Assembly (NCBI RefSeq): GCF_000165425.1
Contig: NW_001798993.1
Span: 189,064-253,063 of the forward strand
Source of the DNA: Paramecium tetraurelia
Lineage: Eukaryota > Ciliophora > Oligohymenophorea > Peniculida > Parameciidae
Direction: 5' to 3'
DNA length: 64,000 bases
A program made the position numbers and the translations under genes. Below the pieces are notes generated by a model. The model saw only the letters and a program-made list of their open reading frames with translations, was not told the DNA's origin and searched no databases. Position 1 is the first letter of the stretch, and the number at the start of each line of letters is the position of its first letter. This document shows, piece after piece, positions 36,629 through 51,900 of this stretch.

Positions 36629-38224
36629 TCATTAGTTATTCAAAAATTATTCTTTATTCTATTCAATAACTTTTAATATATCTTCCCTAGTTCCATTTGG
36701 ATTCATAGCCTGCCAAATCAAAATATTTTATTTCACATCCTTTATTTATTTTGCTTCTACTTTCCAAATTTACTTTATTTCATTGCCCTAAAATTTATTA
36801 CAGATGTTACATCTATCAATGCTTTTGCATTATAAAATTCTTATAAATTTTATGAATAGACGAAATTTTAAAATTTCTCATTCAATTGAGGTGTCGCCTA
36901 TGGATCATTTATGTATTCTTATAAATAATCTATGTATAGAATTAGTTCCCATTATTGTTTAGCATCTTGTAAGAAGGTGACTAAAATTAAAACAATATAT
37001 ATACCAATTCTTCTGTAATTATTAATTAGTTCTTCTTTTTTTAACTAGTTGAATTGCTCCACCAATCTACATGCATTATAAATTTCATCAGTTGACTTTC
37101 TTGTCATCTTATAGATATTTAATATATAATACTTTTAATGACTCTGCCAATATATAGATGATAGTGCTTTCTATATTCTTTCCTTTTTTATAGGTTATTT
37201 TCTAATAAGGCAGGCAAATGCAACTTAGATTTAGATACAAGTTTAGTTATTACTAGCTCTCGAAGCCATGGATTTATGGAAATTTAGGAAAATATTTTAA
37301 ATCTTGTAAAGTTTTTAGATATTTAAATGACTCCAAATGATATTTTCCTTAATCCTCCACTTTTACATTGCACTGGTTCTGATTTTGTTTTGGCAATTCA
37401 AAAATTATACACCAAAGTCCAAGTTCATGATAATTTTTTAAACCTTAAAGACATTTTTCAGATTTTAGCATCCAATCCATTTCAATGCTGATTCTTTCTC
37501 TGCTAACTTTATTTTGCAATGCCTCTTTGATATCTTATAATTCTATCACTTTGATGATTTCCTCAACAATTTAAAAATTAAATCTAGTAGCGAATCTAAA
37601 TGTTCTTAGTATTCTCAAAGGATCATCTTTAAATGTGATGTAAGGATCTAAAGGAGTTCGAATAATTCCATTTTCAAGATCTTGCAATCCCATTTTGGTA
37701 AGATCCTCTATTTCTTAGGTGTTTAAATTGTAAAACATTGAATTAATTGTTAAATCTCTTCTAAAAGCATCTTATTCCGGAGTACCTACCACAATTTAAG
37801 GAGTTCTTGAGTTTTATGTGTAGGTCTCTCCTCTCAGATTAACAAAATCAATAGATTGATCAAGTATTTTAATGCAAGCTGTTTCCAGATGCTTTGATTA
37901 TTCAGGGTTTAATTTAGTTACTCCAAAACCACTAACTTTGATATTTTTAGATTCAAAATAGTCTTTCATTTTGAGTACAAACTATTCGCCACTCATATTG
38001 TCAATAGTGATGTCAATATCGTGAGATTCATTGCCCATTAATTTATCTCTGACCCATCCCCCTGCTACTCTCAAAACTGATTAAGTATTGGTGTCATTTC
38101 TAAATTACATAATTGTGTTGAAAATTTGATTCTCTTTTTCTGTTATATGGATTCTTTTTACGACTTAAGATTGTTACATGTAAATGAGATTATTTAATTA
38201 CTTTTTAAAAAAGAATTTTAACAT
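36629..38224 (-). CDS. CCA-adding tRNA nucleotidyltransferase
   Basis: 507 codons; introns at 37108-37132, 36981-37004 and 36788-36810. The class II nucleotidyltransferase signature is complete: LRVAGGWVRDKLMGNESHDI followed by DITIDNM (the catalytic DxD). Next come DFVNLRGETY, DAFRRDLTINSMFYN (motif B) and the helical DDPLRILRTFRFATRF motif, then the ERISIEMDWMLKS helix. The enzyme adds or repairs the 3' CCA of tRNAs using CTP and ATP. The first 30 residues (MLKFFFKKQLNNLIYMQ) are basic and hydrophobic and could target mitochondria, as in other eukaryotes where one gene serves two compartments. It is divergent from the Rab gene, with 192 bases between starts. Confidence 0.92.
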
Positions 38225-38416
38225 TTAATTCTTTAATTATAAATAGTATTATATTTCATTTCTATTGAATACCCATCCATAAAGAAATTTTTACATCTTT
38301 TCCACCTTTATCGATAAATTTAATTTATGATAATATAATTTCAATATTCTTATCTTCCGATTTTATTAATTCGTATTGTTTCAGCTATATAGACAATTAT
38401 ATACAAATATTAATTA
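38225..38416. promoter_or_regulatory. Divergent promoter region between CCA-adding enzyme and Rab genes
   Basis: 192 AT-rich bases separate two divergent starts and must contain both promoters. No motif is recognised; the call is positional. Confidence 0.4.
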
Positions 38417-39130
<714 letters not shown>

Positions 39131-40540
39131 ATATCATCAATAATCACTCAAATCTACATTATCAATTGCACTCAAAGTTCTATTATTCTATTATCATATT
39201 AAAAATTAATCATACTTCTAAATAATTAACTCTAGTTTCTGTATCCCTAATAACTTCAATTTATTCAATAGACTTTTACTAAGACTACTTTCATAAACCA
39301 TGAAATACTGGCCATTTACTCTGTAATTATAATGTGTTTTTTTATTATATAAATAAGTAAATTCAATTATTATTTATTCTAGTTATTAATAATTGTTCTA
39401 AGTTTGATAGTTTGATACTTGAAAAATATGAAAATTCATAAAATTAAATAGAAATATATCTTTTCATGAGCTGATTTTATCATTTAAGGTACTTCCCTAT
39501 GTAAACTTTTAATACTATATGTACATTAATTTACTCTTCTCATTTATGATTTGATATTATATGTATTGATCAGCACATATGTTCTCCTGTGCTCCTGTTA
39601 GAATATAATATTTTTTCATGTTCGCCCATCTTCTATAATATTGAAGAACCTAATTTGAAATATTGTGATTTGAATTTACAGATGTGTATATTCTATATCA
39701 TAAAACATATAATTGTTTAACAATTTTAAAAGATAGAATGCTCATTTTAAAATTCCTTTAAAAACAAATAGTGTTGATCCACTACAGAAAAATATAGTTG
39801 AACAATATTATTCAGAAAACAAGTTCAAATGCATAATAAAATATTGGAAAGAAAAACCTCAAAAAAGACTCGAAATTATATAGGTCAGTTTATCCTTTTA
39901 AAATCAATTGTGTAATTTATTGTGAGTATAATGCAATTTTATTTATCCTTAGTTAAATAAGAAATAGAAAATTATCTAAATATCTAATATAGATTTTCTA
40001 AATAGGATTAATAGCTAATAATGCAGATTTTAAAATTAATGCCTATTATGAATAATTAATTTAATGTTAATTAAAATATTAACAAGTATCCTAATACTAT
40101 TAATAATTTTAAGTTTTCTATTTTCACTTCTATAATAGGAGGAGCCTCCTTAATTCTAAATGAACGATTCTATTATCTGATAGATGCATATATCACTGTA
40201 AATTTAATGTTTAAAATATAGGAATATCCCCATTTATTATTCCTTCATATATATATAAAACACAGCATTTTCTCTTTAATTTTATCTACTTAATCACAAT
40301 TCAATATAAATTTGCGCCCAGTTAGAAATAGATAAAACTGTTTTATATTAAATTACTCCACTTTTTTTAATCCCATCATATAACAAAAACATCAGTTAGA
40401 AGACTTCTTTATTTTGATTTTTAATGTATGTATTAGCCGAGAGATAGATTCAACAGAGCAAATCTAGTTTAAGCAAGTTTCATGTGTTATTAATTGAATT
40501 ATATCAATTCAATTTAAGTTGCAATATAAAATATTAATCA
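39131..40540. other. Intergenic, AT-rich, no supported gene
   Basis: About 1.4 kb with long open frames of poor composition on both strands. A 35-codon minus-strand piece (MVYESSLSKSLLNKLKLLG) near 39180-39300 looks coding, but I could not extend it. Confidence 0.45.
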
Positions 40541-41350
40541 TGAGTGAGATTCTCAAGAAACGCTCATAATCTGTTTTGGTAGTGAATTTAAAATTCAACT
40601 TTTTTATAAAATAAATTTAAACTCGCTTAAAATTAAGGATAAAATTATCTGCATCAATAAAGAATAACATATTGATAAAATTAAAATAAACACCAAAAAA
40701 AAATCTAAATTATCTGTGCCAAAATCCATGAAAGGGATATACAAATTTTTTAAATATAGAGATGAATATCACCAAAGATGTTTTTACAACCAGATAATGA
40801 AGAAAATCAGTTTGGACCATAATAAAACTAAAGAAGTTAAATAATGATAAATGAATACGAAGAGGTTGAATATCAAATAGATCAAATCAAAGAGGTGTAT
40901 ACGAAAATATATGATATTAAAATGATTTCATAATTTATAATCTAAAGTTTCTGGAAGGGCTTATTAATAATTATAATATTTTATATAGTTATGAGAAATA
41001 GTTATTGTTAATGTATATTTAGCCTTCTTTATCTTTTAAATCAAGTCTTGGGACAACTCACCTATGATTCGGGAATCTTTACTGGGTTTAGTTTGAAAAA
41101 TTTACAATAAAGCAAATCTTCGATTCAACCTTGAAAGCTTCAGTGCATCTAACTATTTTGCAATTCAAGATTTCATTTAAATAAAATAACATTTTGGATG
41201 TTCTTTAATTCTGTATAATTGAATAAAATGAATAATTAAGGAATGTCAAGATTATAAAGTTGCTGTAAACGATTATATTTTTCATGATGAATCATAGTTA
41301 AACAATATGATATCAACAAAAATATGTGTTACAGTGTTTTCAAGTAAGTT
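40541..41350 (+). pseudogene. Probable decayed gene, family unknown
   Basis: Coding-like pieces alternate between frames: ETLIICFGSEFKIQLFYKIN to YRDEYHQRCFYNQIMKK in one frame, MFLQPDNEENQFGPQQNQRS and INEYEEVEYQIDQIKE in a second, and NLKFLEGLINNYNILYSYEK then FGNLYWVQFEKFTIKQIFDS (separated by an in-frame TGA) in a third. No combination of 20-33 base GT-AG introns that I tried joins them all. Either a degenerate gene or one with introns I mis-read. Function unknown. Confidence 0.3.
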
Positions 41351-42145
41351 TTAACAGCAGTATAATTTTTATATTTAATTTATCTTTAAAAGAAGTGCTA
41401 CTCTATTAAAAATATAATCCACTATTGGTAAATAATTACTGACTATATAAATAATTAAGTATTATTATTCAATTTTCTATAATAATAATACCAACGTCTT
41501 AAATTTTATTTTTCTCAACATAAACTCCTCTTTTAATATAATTCAATTCATAATTAAAGTTCTTTCATTTTGTGTTTACAAGATAGAAAGTAATTTGTTA
41601 GTCGCAACAAGAATTAAATAATACTGTAACTATTAGATTTTTAGTATTGATGTAATGCAGAAAACAAAGATCTTTATAGAATTTTACAAAGAAACTAAGG
41701 ATGTAATTGTGAAGCGTTAAAATTCTTAACTAATATGCAATCTATCTTAAGAATTTTATCCTTCCCAATTTATTTTATATATTTTAAAGAACTCTTAGAG
41801 AACAAAAGAAACCTTAAATTCAAATCAGTCATTTGGTAATTAATGTTATTTTAGAATAGAATAATAATAGCAAATTATATTAATAGCTCTTATAGATTTT
41901 CAAGAAATAATTTATTCACTATAAATTTATTTTAATTTTCCCAGCTCATTTCCCTCGGTTTCAATCATATTATTGATTATCTATATATAAGCCTGTTTGG
42001 AGTCTAAAGGCTATAGAATTTAATACTAATAAATTAGGGGTAGATCTAAAGAGAAATTTGAAAATGATGGCTCATTCTCTTTGGAAGTTAATAAAATTTT
42101 ATTGTAATAATTAAACCCCCTAATTAAATTCATACCAAAAAAAAG
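41351..42145. other. Intergenic, AT-rich
   Basis: About 800 bases with homopolymer runs and no supportable gene or RNA. Confidence 0.45.
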
Positions 42146-42502
42146 ATGGATATTTCCAATAATATTAATCTTTTATTATATTATATGGTCTAGAGTCTTT
42201 AAAGATTGGATCTAGAGTCTTCATAGAGAGGTGGTGTACATCCTATTGTGGTTATGAGAATTGTTTCTGTAAATGGAAAAGATATTAAACTTTCTGAACT
42301 GGGTATTACTCCATCATTTTATTCTGATTATTACTTTAAGTAGAACCCATAAGCTTGTCTGATGTCGTTAACTATGCTTGATGTGGAATCATAATCTATT
42401 CCACCAGAAGGTGTGTCTATTCTCTTGATTACTTTTGAGAAAAGTATTGTTCTATTTAAATTATTCATTGAGGATTTCTCAAATCTATGCATTTATGGTT
42501 GA
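42146..42502 (+). CDS. Small unknown protein
   Basis: 118 codons, no intron. The start used is the ATG at 42146-42148; an in-frame ATG at 42185 is an alternative. The body (GGVHPIVVMRIVSVNGKDIK, LGITPSFYSDYYFKQNPQAC, EGVSILLITFEKSIVLFKLF) has clear beta/alpha composition and low repetitiveness, unlike the surrounding DNA. An 11-base direct repeat, TCTAGAGTCTT, occurs near 42190 and 42210 within the coding region. No family recognised. It could be an exon of the following giant gene, but a TGA and 403 bases separate them and that gene has its own signal peptide. Confidence 0.5.
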
Positions 42503-42905
42503 GTTTTCCGATTAATTTAGAATCTAATTCAAATATTAAATATAATATAGAAATATAATTTTTGAACTTAAATTATTTAAAAGTGGATTTGGAGCGACCA
42601 ACATTTAAATATTTTTATTTTGTAAAATAAAGGCATTTAGCCTTTAACCAATTAGTGTTTTGATAATTAAATAATATGCAAAATGAGGCAAATATCAATT
42701 ATTAAACATACAAAGAAATAAAATTAATTCTGGTTGCATTAGTGAGTATTTTGAGTTAATTCCAAAATTTGTATTTTAAGAGCAAATTCGGTTGCAAAGG
42801 ATGCCTATCCTTTTGTTTATTTTTCATTTGAGTTACAATTTTATTTGTTATAAAAATTACCTATTTTAAATGTCTAAACTGTAGATTTTCACATTATTTA
42901 TATTA
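42503..42905. other. Intergenic before the first giant gene
   Basis: 403 AT-rich bases, presumably the promoter of the giant surface-protein gene. No motif recognised. Confidence 0.45.
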
Positions 42906-45900
42906 ATGATTTAAGCATGCTTCGCAATAATTCTTTATATGAATTGTATAATCAAAGTTTTTGGAGTTAGAGAAGTGGTATCGACTTCATTTTAAGAAAT
43001 TACTTTTTCTGATGCGGATAGTAATAATAATGATATTCATTTAAATTTAGATTGGGTTGTAAATGGAGCCTAGCCAAAGCTCACTAAATGTTCAGGCTAT
43101 ACATTATTTGGAGGTTATAGTGTTTTTGGACCAAATACTGTAGTTGCAAAGACTTTTGCACTTCCACCTCATTATATGATAACTTTGCAATTTGGATTTT
43201 ATAGAATTGATTCATGGGATAATTAGAATTTTACGATTGTTATGGATGGGCATCCAGTAAGGTAAATCATGGCTGCAAATGATGGATCTTTTTATTGTGG
43301 GAATCAAGCAATGGCCGACAGGTTCTATCGTTTTAATATAGATTTTTATCATACAAGTCCTTCAGTTGTAATTTAGTTTAAAAGTAATTTAACAAGAACA
43401 GCTTATTATGTAATATAAATAAGATTATTTTTTAAGAATTCTTGGGGAATTAGAGAAATCATTTTATTTGTTGAGAAATGTCCTGAAAGATGCATTTTTT
43501 GTGATATCTTCAAAAATGGTGTTTCATGTTTAGCTTTATCTGTATTTTATAAAAGTTGGACTTAACTAAATGCAACAGAGATATCATCTGATGGTTGGAA
43601 TGTATATCTAGGAATTGCTGAATCAACATCCTGTGGATGTATATAAAAATGAATATGAATTAGCTGTTGCTTTATTTGGTGGCTATAAAAAGATAGGAGC
43701 CAATACAGTCCTCAAACAGTCTTTTTATAACATTCCAAACCATAACGAATTGTGGATTGAATTTTTTTTCGCTAAAATTGGTTTGTGGGAGAATATATAT
43801 TTATATCTTATAGTAGATGGTGTGCTTCGTTCAAAATTGCACTCTTGGGAGGATGGCGGCAATGGGTTTATTTGTGAAGATTCACCATAAAGTCAAAAAA
43901 CATGGTTTTATAGAGTTCGTTATTATATCAGTCATACGAGTAGTTAATTAGATATTTCCATTTATATCAAAAACAATATAAGTGGCATAATTGAGGATGA
44001 TTCAATTGGCATCAGGGACTTTTTAATTTATTATAATGATTGCCCTGAAGGAACTTATAGGAATGGGACCTATTGTTATTGTAATTGTGTCTTATTTTAA
44101 TTTAGCTTGCAATAAATCATGTTTTAAATGTGATGGTCCAAATTTAGATGACTGTACTGATTGTGGAGACCCAATAAGATATTAAAAATAATTAGTGGCT
44201 GGCTAATGCACATGCTTAGCAAGAATGGTTGAATATGATAACATAGATGGGACTACTTCATGTTAAAGTATTTTACTTTGAGTTAAATTTTAGCTTGCCA
44301 CCCTAAATGTCAGAGGTGTTTTATGTATTTTGATAATACAGTTAATCAATATTGCACAATGTGTATAGCAGGATAGAATAGAGTTGTTTCTTCTCAATAT
44401 ATGTGCGTTTGTGGAACAGGTTATGGTGAGGATGGCATTTCTGAAGTTTGCTTTAGTAATTATTTTCTTTATGTTAGAATGCTATTATACATGTCTACAT
44501 TGTAATGGTCTCTTAGCAAATAATTGTACAACTTGCTCATCCTAATCTAATCGTATTTTGACTTCTGATAGTCAGTGTTTATGCAACTAAGGATATTTTG
44601 ATACTGGAATAAACGAAATCATCTGTGAAAGTAAGTGATTAAAGATCTCAATTTATAGAAAATTGCCATAATACTTGCTCTAGTTGTGCTTCACCTAGCG
44701 CAGATTAATGTACAAGTTGTCCAGTTACAAGAAAACCTGATAGAATAGGAACAACTTTTGGATGCTTGTGCAATGATTCTCATAAATATAGTGATGATAC
44801 ACAATCAGAATGCTAGGAATGTCATTTCACTTGCAAAACTTGTTATGGGGCTGAATATAATAACTGTTTAACATGTGATGAAAATGCTTTTCGAAATTTC
44901 TCAATGAGAAAATGTATTTGTTCTGGTGGATATTATGGGGAAAACTAATTACAATGTCTCCGTAATTATTTTGAGTATTAAAAGCTTGTCATTATACATG
45001 CTTGACCTGCTTTGGTCCAGCTGAAAATAATTGTTTAACATGTGCGGATAGTAACAATAGAGTATTGAAAACTAATTTGTGTTTATGTCGAGATATTACA
45101 TATATGTAAAAATAGATTGGTGACGCTATGTGTTACAGTAAATAATATACTCAATACTAGAATGCTCATATCGTTGTTCCAGTTGCAGTAATGAAATAGA
45201 AAATTGTACAGCTTGTCCACCCTAATCTTATAGGGATCTAGGAGTAGATAATTCATGCTCTTGCCTCGCTAAGATGTATGACCAACCTAATAATCCAATT
45301 TGCATTCGTATATATGTGATTTAAACTAGCCTGTCATTACACTTGCTTAACATGTAATGGACCTCAATCAAATTAATGCACAGCCTGTTATGCTGAAATT
45401 ATGAGAGTATCAAATCAGTCAGGGTCTTGCTTATGTATGGATAAATACTATGAAGCTGGTAAACCTGATTGCTTACGTATAAATCAAATTAAATTTTAGC
45501 ATGCAGTGCCAATTGTTTGACTTGTGTGAACTCTGCGGATAATTGTATATCTTGTAAATCAGATAGATATTTATAGGGGAATACTTGTATTTGCCAGAAT
45601 AAGATAACTGGCGCCCTTATAAGTAAGTATGAAGTTAAAGGAAAAACCGATTGTCAAAGTGATATCTAATTAATTTAACATAGGTTGTCATTATTCTTGC
45701 TTAGAATGTTATGGATCAGAATTTAATCAATGTACTAAATGTTTGGATCGTGAAAGTAGAATTTTATCTAATTCTACTTGTGTTTGTGCTGGACACTATT
45801 TTGATATTGGGCAACCAAAATGTAAATGTATAATTGTAGACATAATTAATAGAATGCCAATATACTTGTGAAACTTGTGGTATGTCTACCACTTGTTTAA

Positions 45901-48900
45901 CATGTGCTCCAAACACTTTTAGAACTTTATCAATTTCACGATGTATTTGTTAATAAGGATATTTTGATGATGGATCAAATCCTATATGCTAAAGTACTTT
46001 AGAATAATATGATTTATAGAATGTCACTATTCTTGTTCTTATTGCTCATCCATTTCTACAAAATGTGATACATGTTCGTCGACATCCAATAGAGTAATAA
46101 ATCCATCAATATTTACTTGTGATTGCGTTGAATCTTATTATGATAATGGAGTTGAAACTTGCTCAAAATGTCATTATTCTTGCTTAGCTTGTAATTAATT
46201 TGGAAATTAATTTTGTCATTCTTGTAAAGAAAAGTCAATTTCTTTTAGAGTTTTTAATTAAGGATTCTGCTAATGTTTACCTGGATATTTTGATGATGGA
46301 GTCTCTCCTGTTTGTCAGAAATGCTTGATTTCCTGTTTGACTTGTTTAAACACTGCAACTTATTGTACATCCTGTGAATCAACAAGAAATTTCGAAGGAA
46401 ATAGTTGTATATGTAAAGAAGGTTATTTTGAAAAAAATCAAATTTCATGTGGTAAGTGTGATCAAAATTGTTTAAATTGCTCAATTAAATCTAATATGTG
46501 TACTAAATGTGATTAATCATTAATGAGAATTCTAAATAATGTAACTCAAACTTGTGTTTGCAAGACTGGAACAACTGAAATAAATGGATAATGCCAATAT
46601 TGTGATATTACTTGCGATACATGTTCAAATTTAATCACTAATTGTACTTCTTGCAAATCTTTGAGATTTTTATCTAGCAATAAATGCAACTGCATAGATG
46701 GTACATATGAGAGTAGCAGTGATAAATAGTGTCTATATTGCAATAAAACTTGCAAAACATGTATTAAAAAAGAAAACTATTGTACATCGTGTTCAGATGA
46801 TCTTTATAGGATATTTTCTTCAGGGAATATTTGTGTATGCAAAAATGGATATTATGAAGACTCAGTTTCTTTAGATTGTAAACCTTGCGATTCGTCTTGT
46901 TTAACTTGTAATACATAACCTACTTATTGCCTAACTTGTAATGCTAAGTACAACCTCAGTCTGAATGTCTATAATAAATGCGTTTGTTCTACAGGTTTAT
47001 ATTTTAACTCTTTAAGTTTAAAATGTGAAGGTATAAATTATTGATATTCATTCAGCTTGTAATATAAAGTGTTTGGAGTGTAAGTAATAGTAAGAATGCA
47101 TAGAGTGCGAACAATTTACTCGATATTTTGACCCAGACAAACTAGAGTGTCCATGCAAAGACGGATATTATGAGGTTAATGCAAAGACTTGTTAATGTAC
47201 AAAATTTAATAATAATATTAGTATGTGATTATGGATGTAAGACTTGCTAAACTTCAGCTACAAAATGCTTATCATGCGAAGCTCTTTATTATAGATTTTT
47301 AAACTTTAATAAATGTATTTGTTTGGATGGTTATTATGATATTGGGATTGAGATGTGTTAACAATGTGATACAATTTGTTTAACTTGTTAGAAGTCTTCA
47401 ACCTAATGTACTTCTTGTAACTAAACCCAACACTTTAGATCATTGAGTCTAAATCAATGTATTTGCTAAAGTGGATATTATGATATTGGTTAATTGGTTT
47501 GCCAAAGTAAAATTATGATTAATATTATAGAGTGCTCCAACTAATGTCTCACTTGTACAGGGTAGAAGGATTTTTGTACAAGTTGCGATATTTTATAATA
47601 AAGAATTGATCAATCTATTATAAATAAATGCCCTTGTTTAAAAGGTTTTTATTAAGATGTAAATGACTAATGTTAAAGTATTATTTGTTTATATAATCAG
47701 AATGTCATTATAAATGTTAAACATGTGTTTAATAGAATGATAACTGCTTAATTTGTACTTATTCAAAAACCTCAAATAGACTAAATATCTCTAACAATTG
47801 TATTTGCAAGGATGGGTACTATGATAATAACTTGTAATTGGATTGCTAAAAATGCAGTCCACAATGTAAATTGTGTTAAAACTCTTCAAATAATTGTCTA
47901 ACTTGCTATGGTGATCTGAGATAAGAACCTCCTACTTGTAACTGTAAACATGGTTTTTTTGAGACTATCCTTGGGTTTTGTGAACGTAATCAATTATCCT
48001 TATAATATAGCTTGTGAAAATTAATGTTATAATTGTGATAAAAGTCCTTCTAATTGTTTATCATGCAAAGAAGGGAGAGTCACTCAACTTTGTATATGTT
48101 AAGAGGGGTATTATGAAATCGGATAGCCTCAATGTGATTGTATTTTAATATTTATACTCTAAGAATGTTCGTTTTAATGCTAAACATGCAAGAATTCCGC
48201 CATAAATTGTTTAAGTTGTAAAGGAGATCGTATCAACATGCCTATTTGTTCATGTCCTGATGGTTTTTATGATGATTACTTGAATTATTCTTGTTAGGTT
48301 TGTAATTGGTTATGCTAAACATGTAACTTAAACGGCTGCCTAATATGTAAGGCAAATAGGATCTTATCTCCTGAAATGACTTGTGATTAACCACTAGATT
48401 CTGTGAGTTACCCTGATACTCCATGGTGTTCAAGTATTAATTTCTATTAATATCAAAGCTTGTTAAGTTGCTGTACTCAATATTAGGTTCTCCGATGATT
48501 TGCTGTCTATATAAGTTAAATTCGACTTCCCCTTAAATCCAAGTTTTTTCATTAATCAATTCTAAGAAAATATTTGTTCAAGAATATTAAAGGATCAAAC
48601 ATATTAATTACTTGGTAAGAATCCTAATTGTTATATTGATTCTAATGATGATACAATAATAATGTTAGGGGTAGGAAAAGATCCTAAGATTCTTCTAGGA
48701 GATCTGATCTTATTCTAAGAAAACTAAATTGGTCATCAAGGTTGCGATTCACTATTAATTTATTTTATCTTTAATGAAATTAAAAGCCCCTTAAACCCAG
48801 TATCTCCAATTCTAATTTACGATGAACCTACTTAGTTAATAAATCCTTGTGATGATAATATAATACCCTTGAAATCAATATTAAATGATGGACTTAGAAG

Positions 48901-51900
48901 TTTGATTGAAATAAAATGGACCTATTTTGTAATTGGGTCAAATGGCAAAGGTAATATTGACAACTTTATTGCTTCATAAACAAAATACTAGATTTTAGAA
49001 TTAGTTATCCCAATCTAAACTCTACCAAAGTAGTCCAATATTACCTTTGAGATAGAATTTAAAAATTTTGTTGCAGAATTTGGTGTAAAATCAATTCGAT
49101 TTTAAACTCATTCTGGTCTTTTCCCCACTATCCTTTGGGTTTCCAAACCTATCTATTATACTTTTGAACCTATTGCTATTGAATTTAAAATAAAAAAAAA
49201 GGTTTGCTTGGACACTGATGCTACTTAAGTTGATAAATCTTAATACTCTTTATCCTTAATTGAAGTGCATAAGAACGATTCTAATTCCAGGTCATCAAGA
49301 GTGAATTATTCAGAAATCACAAGTTAAAACAGTTTTATTGTTACCATTGAAAAATATATTTTGACTCCAATGGTTGCATATACTTTTGAATAAACAACAA
49401 ACGATTTAATACTTAACTTTTCAACTAAAAAAAATATTACACTTGAAATTAGCTCTGGAGGTATTATGTGTCAATTTAATGGCACCAAAAAGATTTAGAA
49501 TTTTAGAAAAGATACTTAAATATTCATATCTTGTAAAGACTTAGATACTTAATATGACTGGAATTAGGATCCTAATATTGAAATTGATATCAATTGTGTT
49601 GACTTTAATAGGAATTCCCTCTGTGTGGATTTATAAAACAAAATAATCCATATCAATAAAACTGATCCTTTCCAAGTCATTCCAAAATACACAATATCTC
49701 CTTACACTATTTAATGTTGGACAGTAGTAGCTAAAAAACTATCACGCTCATTTAAATTTTAAGTTAAAATTGTCTATATAGATCAAAATTTTGAATTATT
49801 GAATGTCACTTATAGTTAAGGGTATTTAAAGAGACCAGTCAATAACTATGAAAATTTGGAGTTCACCATTAATATTCCTTTTCAAGATAGGTAGTATCTT
49901 CTTGAATATCAAGTGGCTATCATTTATAATTTTGAACTCATAAGGATTTTACAATCTGAATACTTTTAATTCTAATTTAATATATTTGATTAATTTTAGA
50001 AATTTTCAGAAGGAAATACAATTAATTTGAAATTTTTGGCTTAGTTTACTAATGAGATCATACCTTGCCAAGAGGATTTATAATTAACGGTTAATTTACC
50101 TCCTTCATGCACGGTGAGTTTGAGTGAATAAATAGTTCAAGCATTAAAACCGTAAAAGATTATATCAAATTGCCTTTTTTCAAATGCAGCTCCTTTTACC
50201 TACTAATTGAGATATTTTCTTCATAATTAAGATTTAATTGATTTTTTGAGTAGAAAAAATGATTATTCATTAATTTTGAGTCCTTATTCAAGCTCAAATA
50301 TTATGGAAGGCTCTTTTCCATTTTCTGATGGCTTTCTTCTGATATAAGCAATGGATTCCAAAGGATCATACTCAAATATTTAAAGATAGTTAAATATAAC
50401 TTAGATTGTGCTTAATTGTTCCTAGATAAATATTTAGCAATATCCTTTAAGATATTAAATTTCATTATTATTAGAAGTTATATTGAACCATCAAGATTAA
50501 TAAAATTGTATTGATTTTTCCTAATAGTTGTATTCATATATCAAAGCCTTTTTAAATGCTGAGGATGATGATGATTAATTCTTAGTTTATCAGACCGTGA
50601 AAGTGTATAAAAGAATAATTAGAAATCGTAATAATTTGAACACTTCAAAGAGATTATTAGAAGATAAATAAGAGAGTTGCTTTTAGAATTCTTCAAAATC
50701 ATTTTATGTCTAAAGTACACTGTTTAATAATTCATCATTTCTAAATGCATCTAGTTTGCAAGCAGATTTACAATATATTATGGATACTGTTTAGAAAATG
50801 ATAAAAAAGTTAACTGACATTAAAGATTAAATTAACAAAAATGATTTGTTCTTGAATGAAAAACTGTATTAGAGCAAAGTAGCCACTTTGGAGTCTTTAT
50901 TAATTGCTTAGCTTTTAATAGATGATATTTATCTTAAGATTCCTATGGCCAACATTAATTCTACTTTAGATAAAGAAAAGATTTTTTAAATAGCAGAGGG
51001 ATTAATAGGTCTTTTTGAAGTGATTTCAATGCATGTTAACGATTACGCAAAGGTAAATGGCCCTCCTTTAATTAACGATGGGGAAATCATAAAATGGAAA
51101 TTATCCAAAATTACTAAGGTATAATTTAATAAACAATTTAACATTGAAAGAGATTAATTAGATGAATTGATTGAATTCGTTCAAAAAGAACAAATAGAAT
51201 TAAATTACAATTATTTAAATCTATCTCAACAATTATAAACATAATTGTAAGACTTCTATAATGTTACCACTATAAAAATATATGAGAAGAAATAATAGAG
51301 AGTTTATCTATAGAATCATCTTTATAATAATCGTTCTCTACATTATTAGGATCCACTTACAACATACATAATCGATATGATTTAAATTCCTTACTGCTAA
51401 GAATAGGTTCCTTTAGAAAAACTCTATACATATGAGTGTGTTAATATCAATCTGAAAGGATAATTATTTAAATGTGATTTTATAACAGAGGAGATTGATA
51501 ATAAAACTATGGTAATATCTTGCAGATGTCAAAAACTAGGAAGTATCTTTTTAATTTAATACCACAACAACTCAGCTCTATTATAAAATGACACTTTTAA
51601 TCCTTAGGAAAATAGAATTGACAATTCAAATGAAAAACTAGATTAGTAACCAATTTTATTATTTCATGGCATTTTCATCGTTTTTTCTTACCTCATCTAT
51701 TATGAATTACTTTAAATTGAAATGAGATCTAAATAATTACAGATAGAATCCAGATTAGAAACAGAAAATAGTGTAGATCCAGCTTTTTTCTACGTAAAAA
51801 CTCAGTAAATCATCTTTTATCCAGGAAATTTTGCTTTATTCAAAAAATACTTCAAAGTAAATAGCATTATAAATATCTAGTTTATTCATGAAGTATTATC

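Noticed and set aside
39180-39345. Short minus-strand coding-like piece (YRVNGQYFMVYESSLSKS...)
   Set aside because: Only about 45 codons, with no plausible upstream exon; too little to call a gene.
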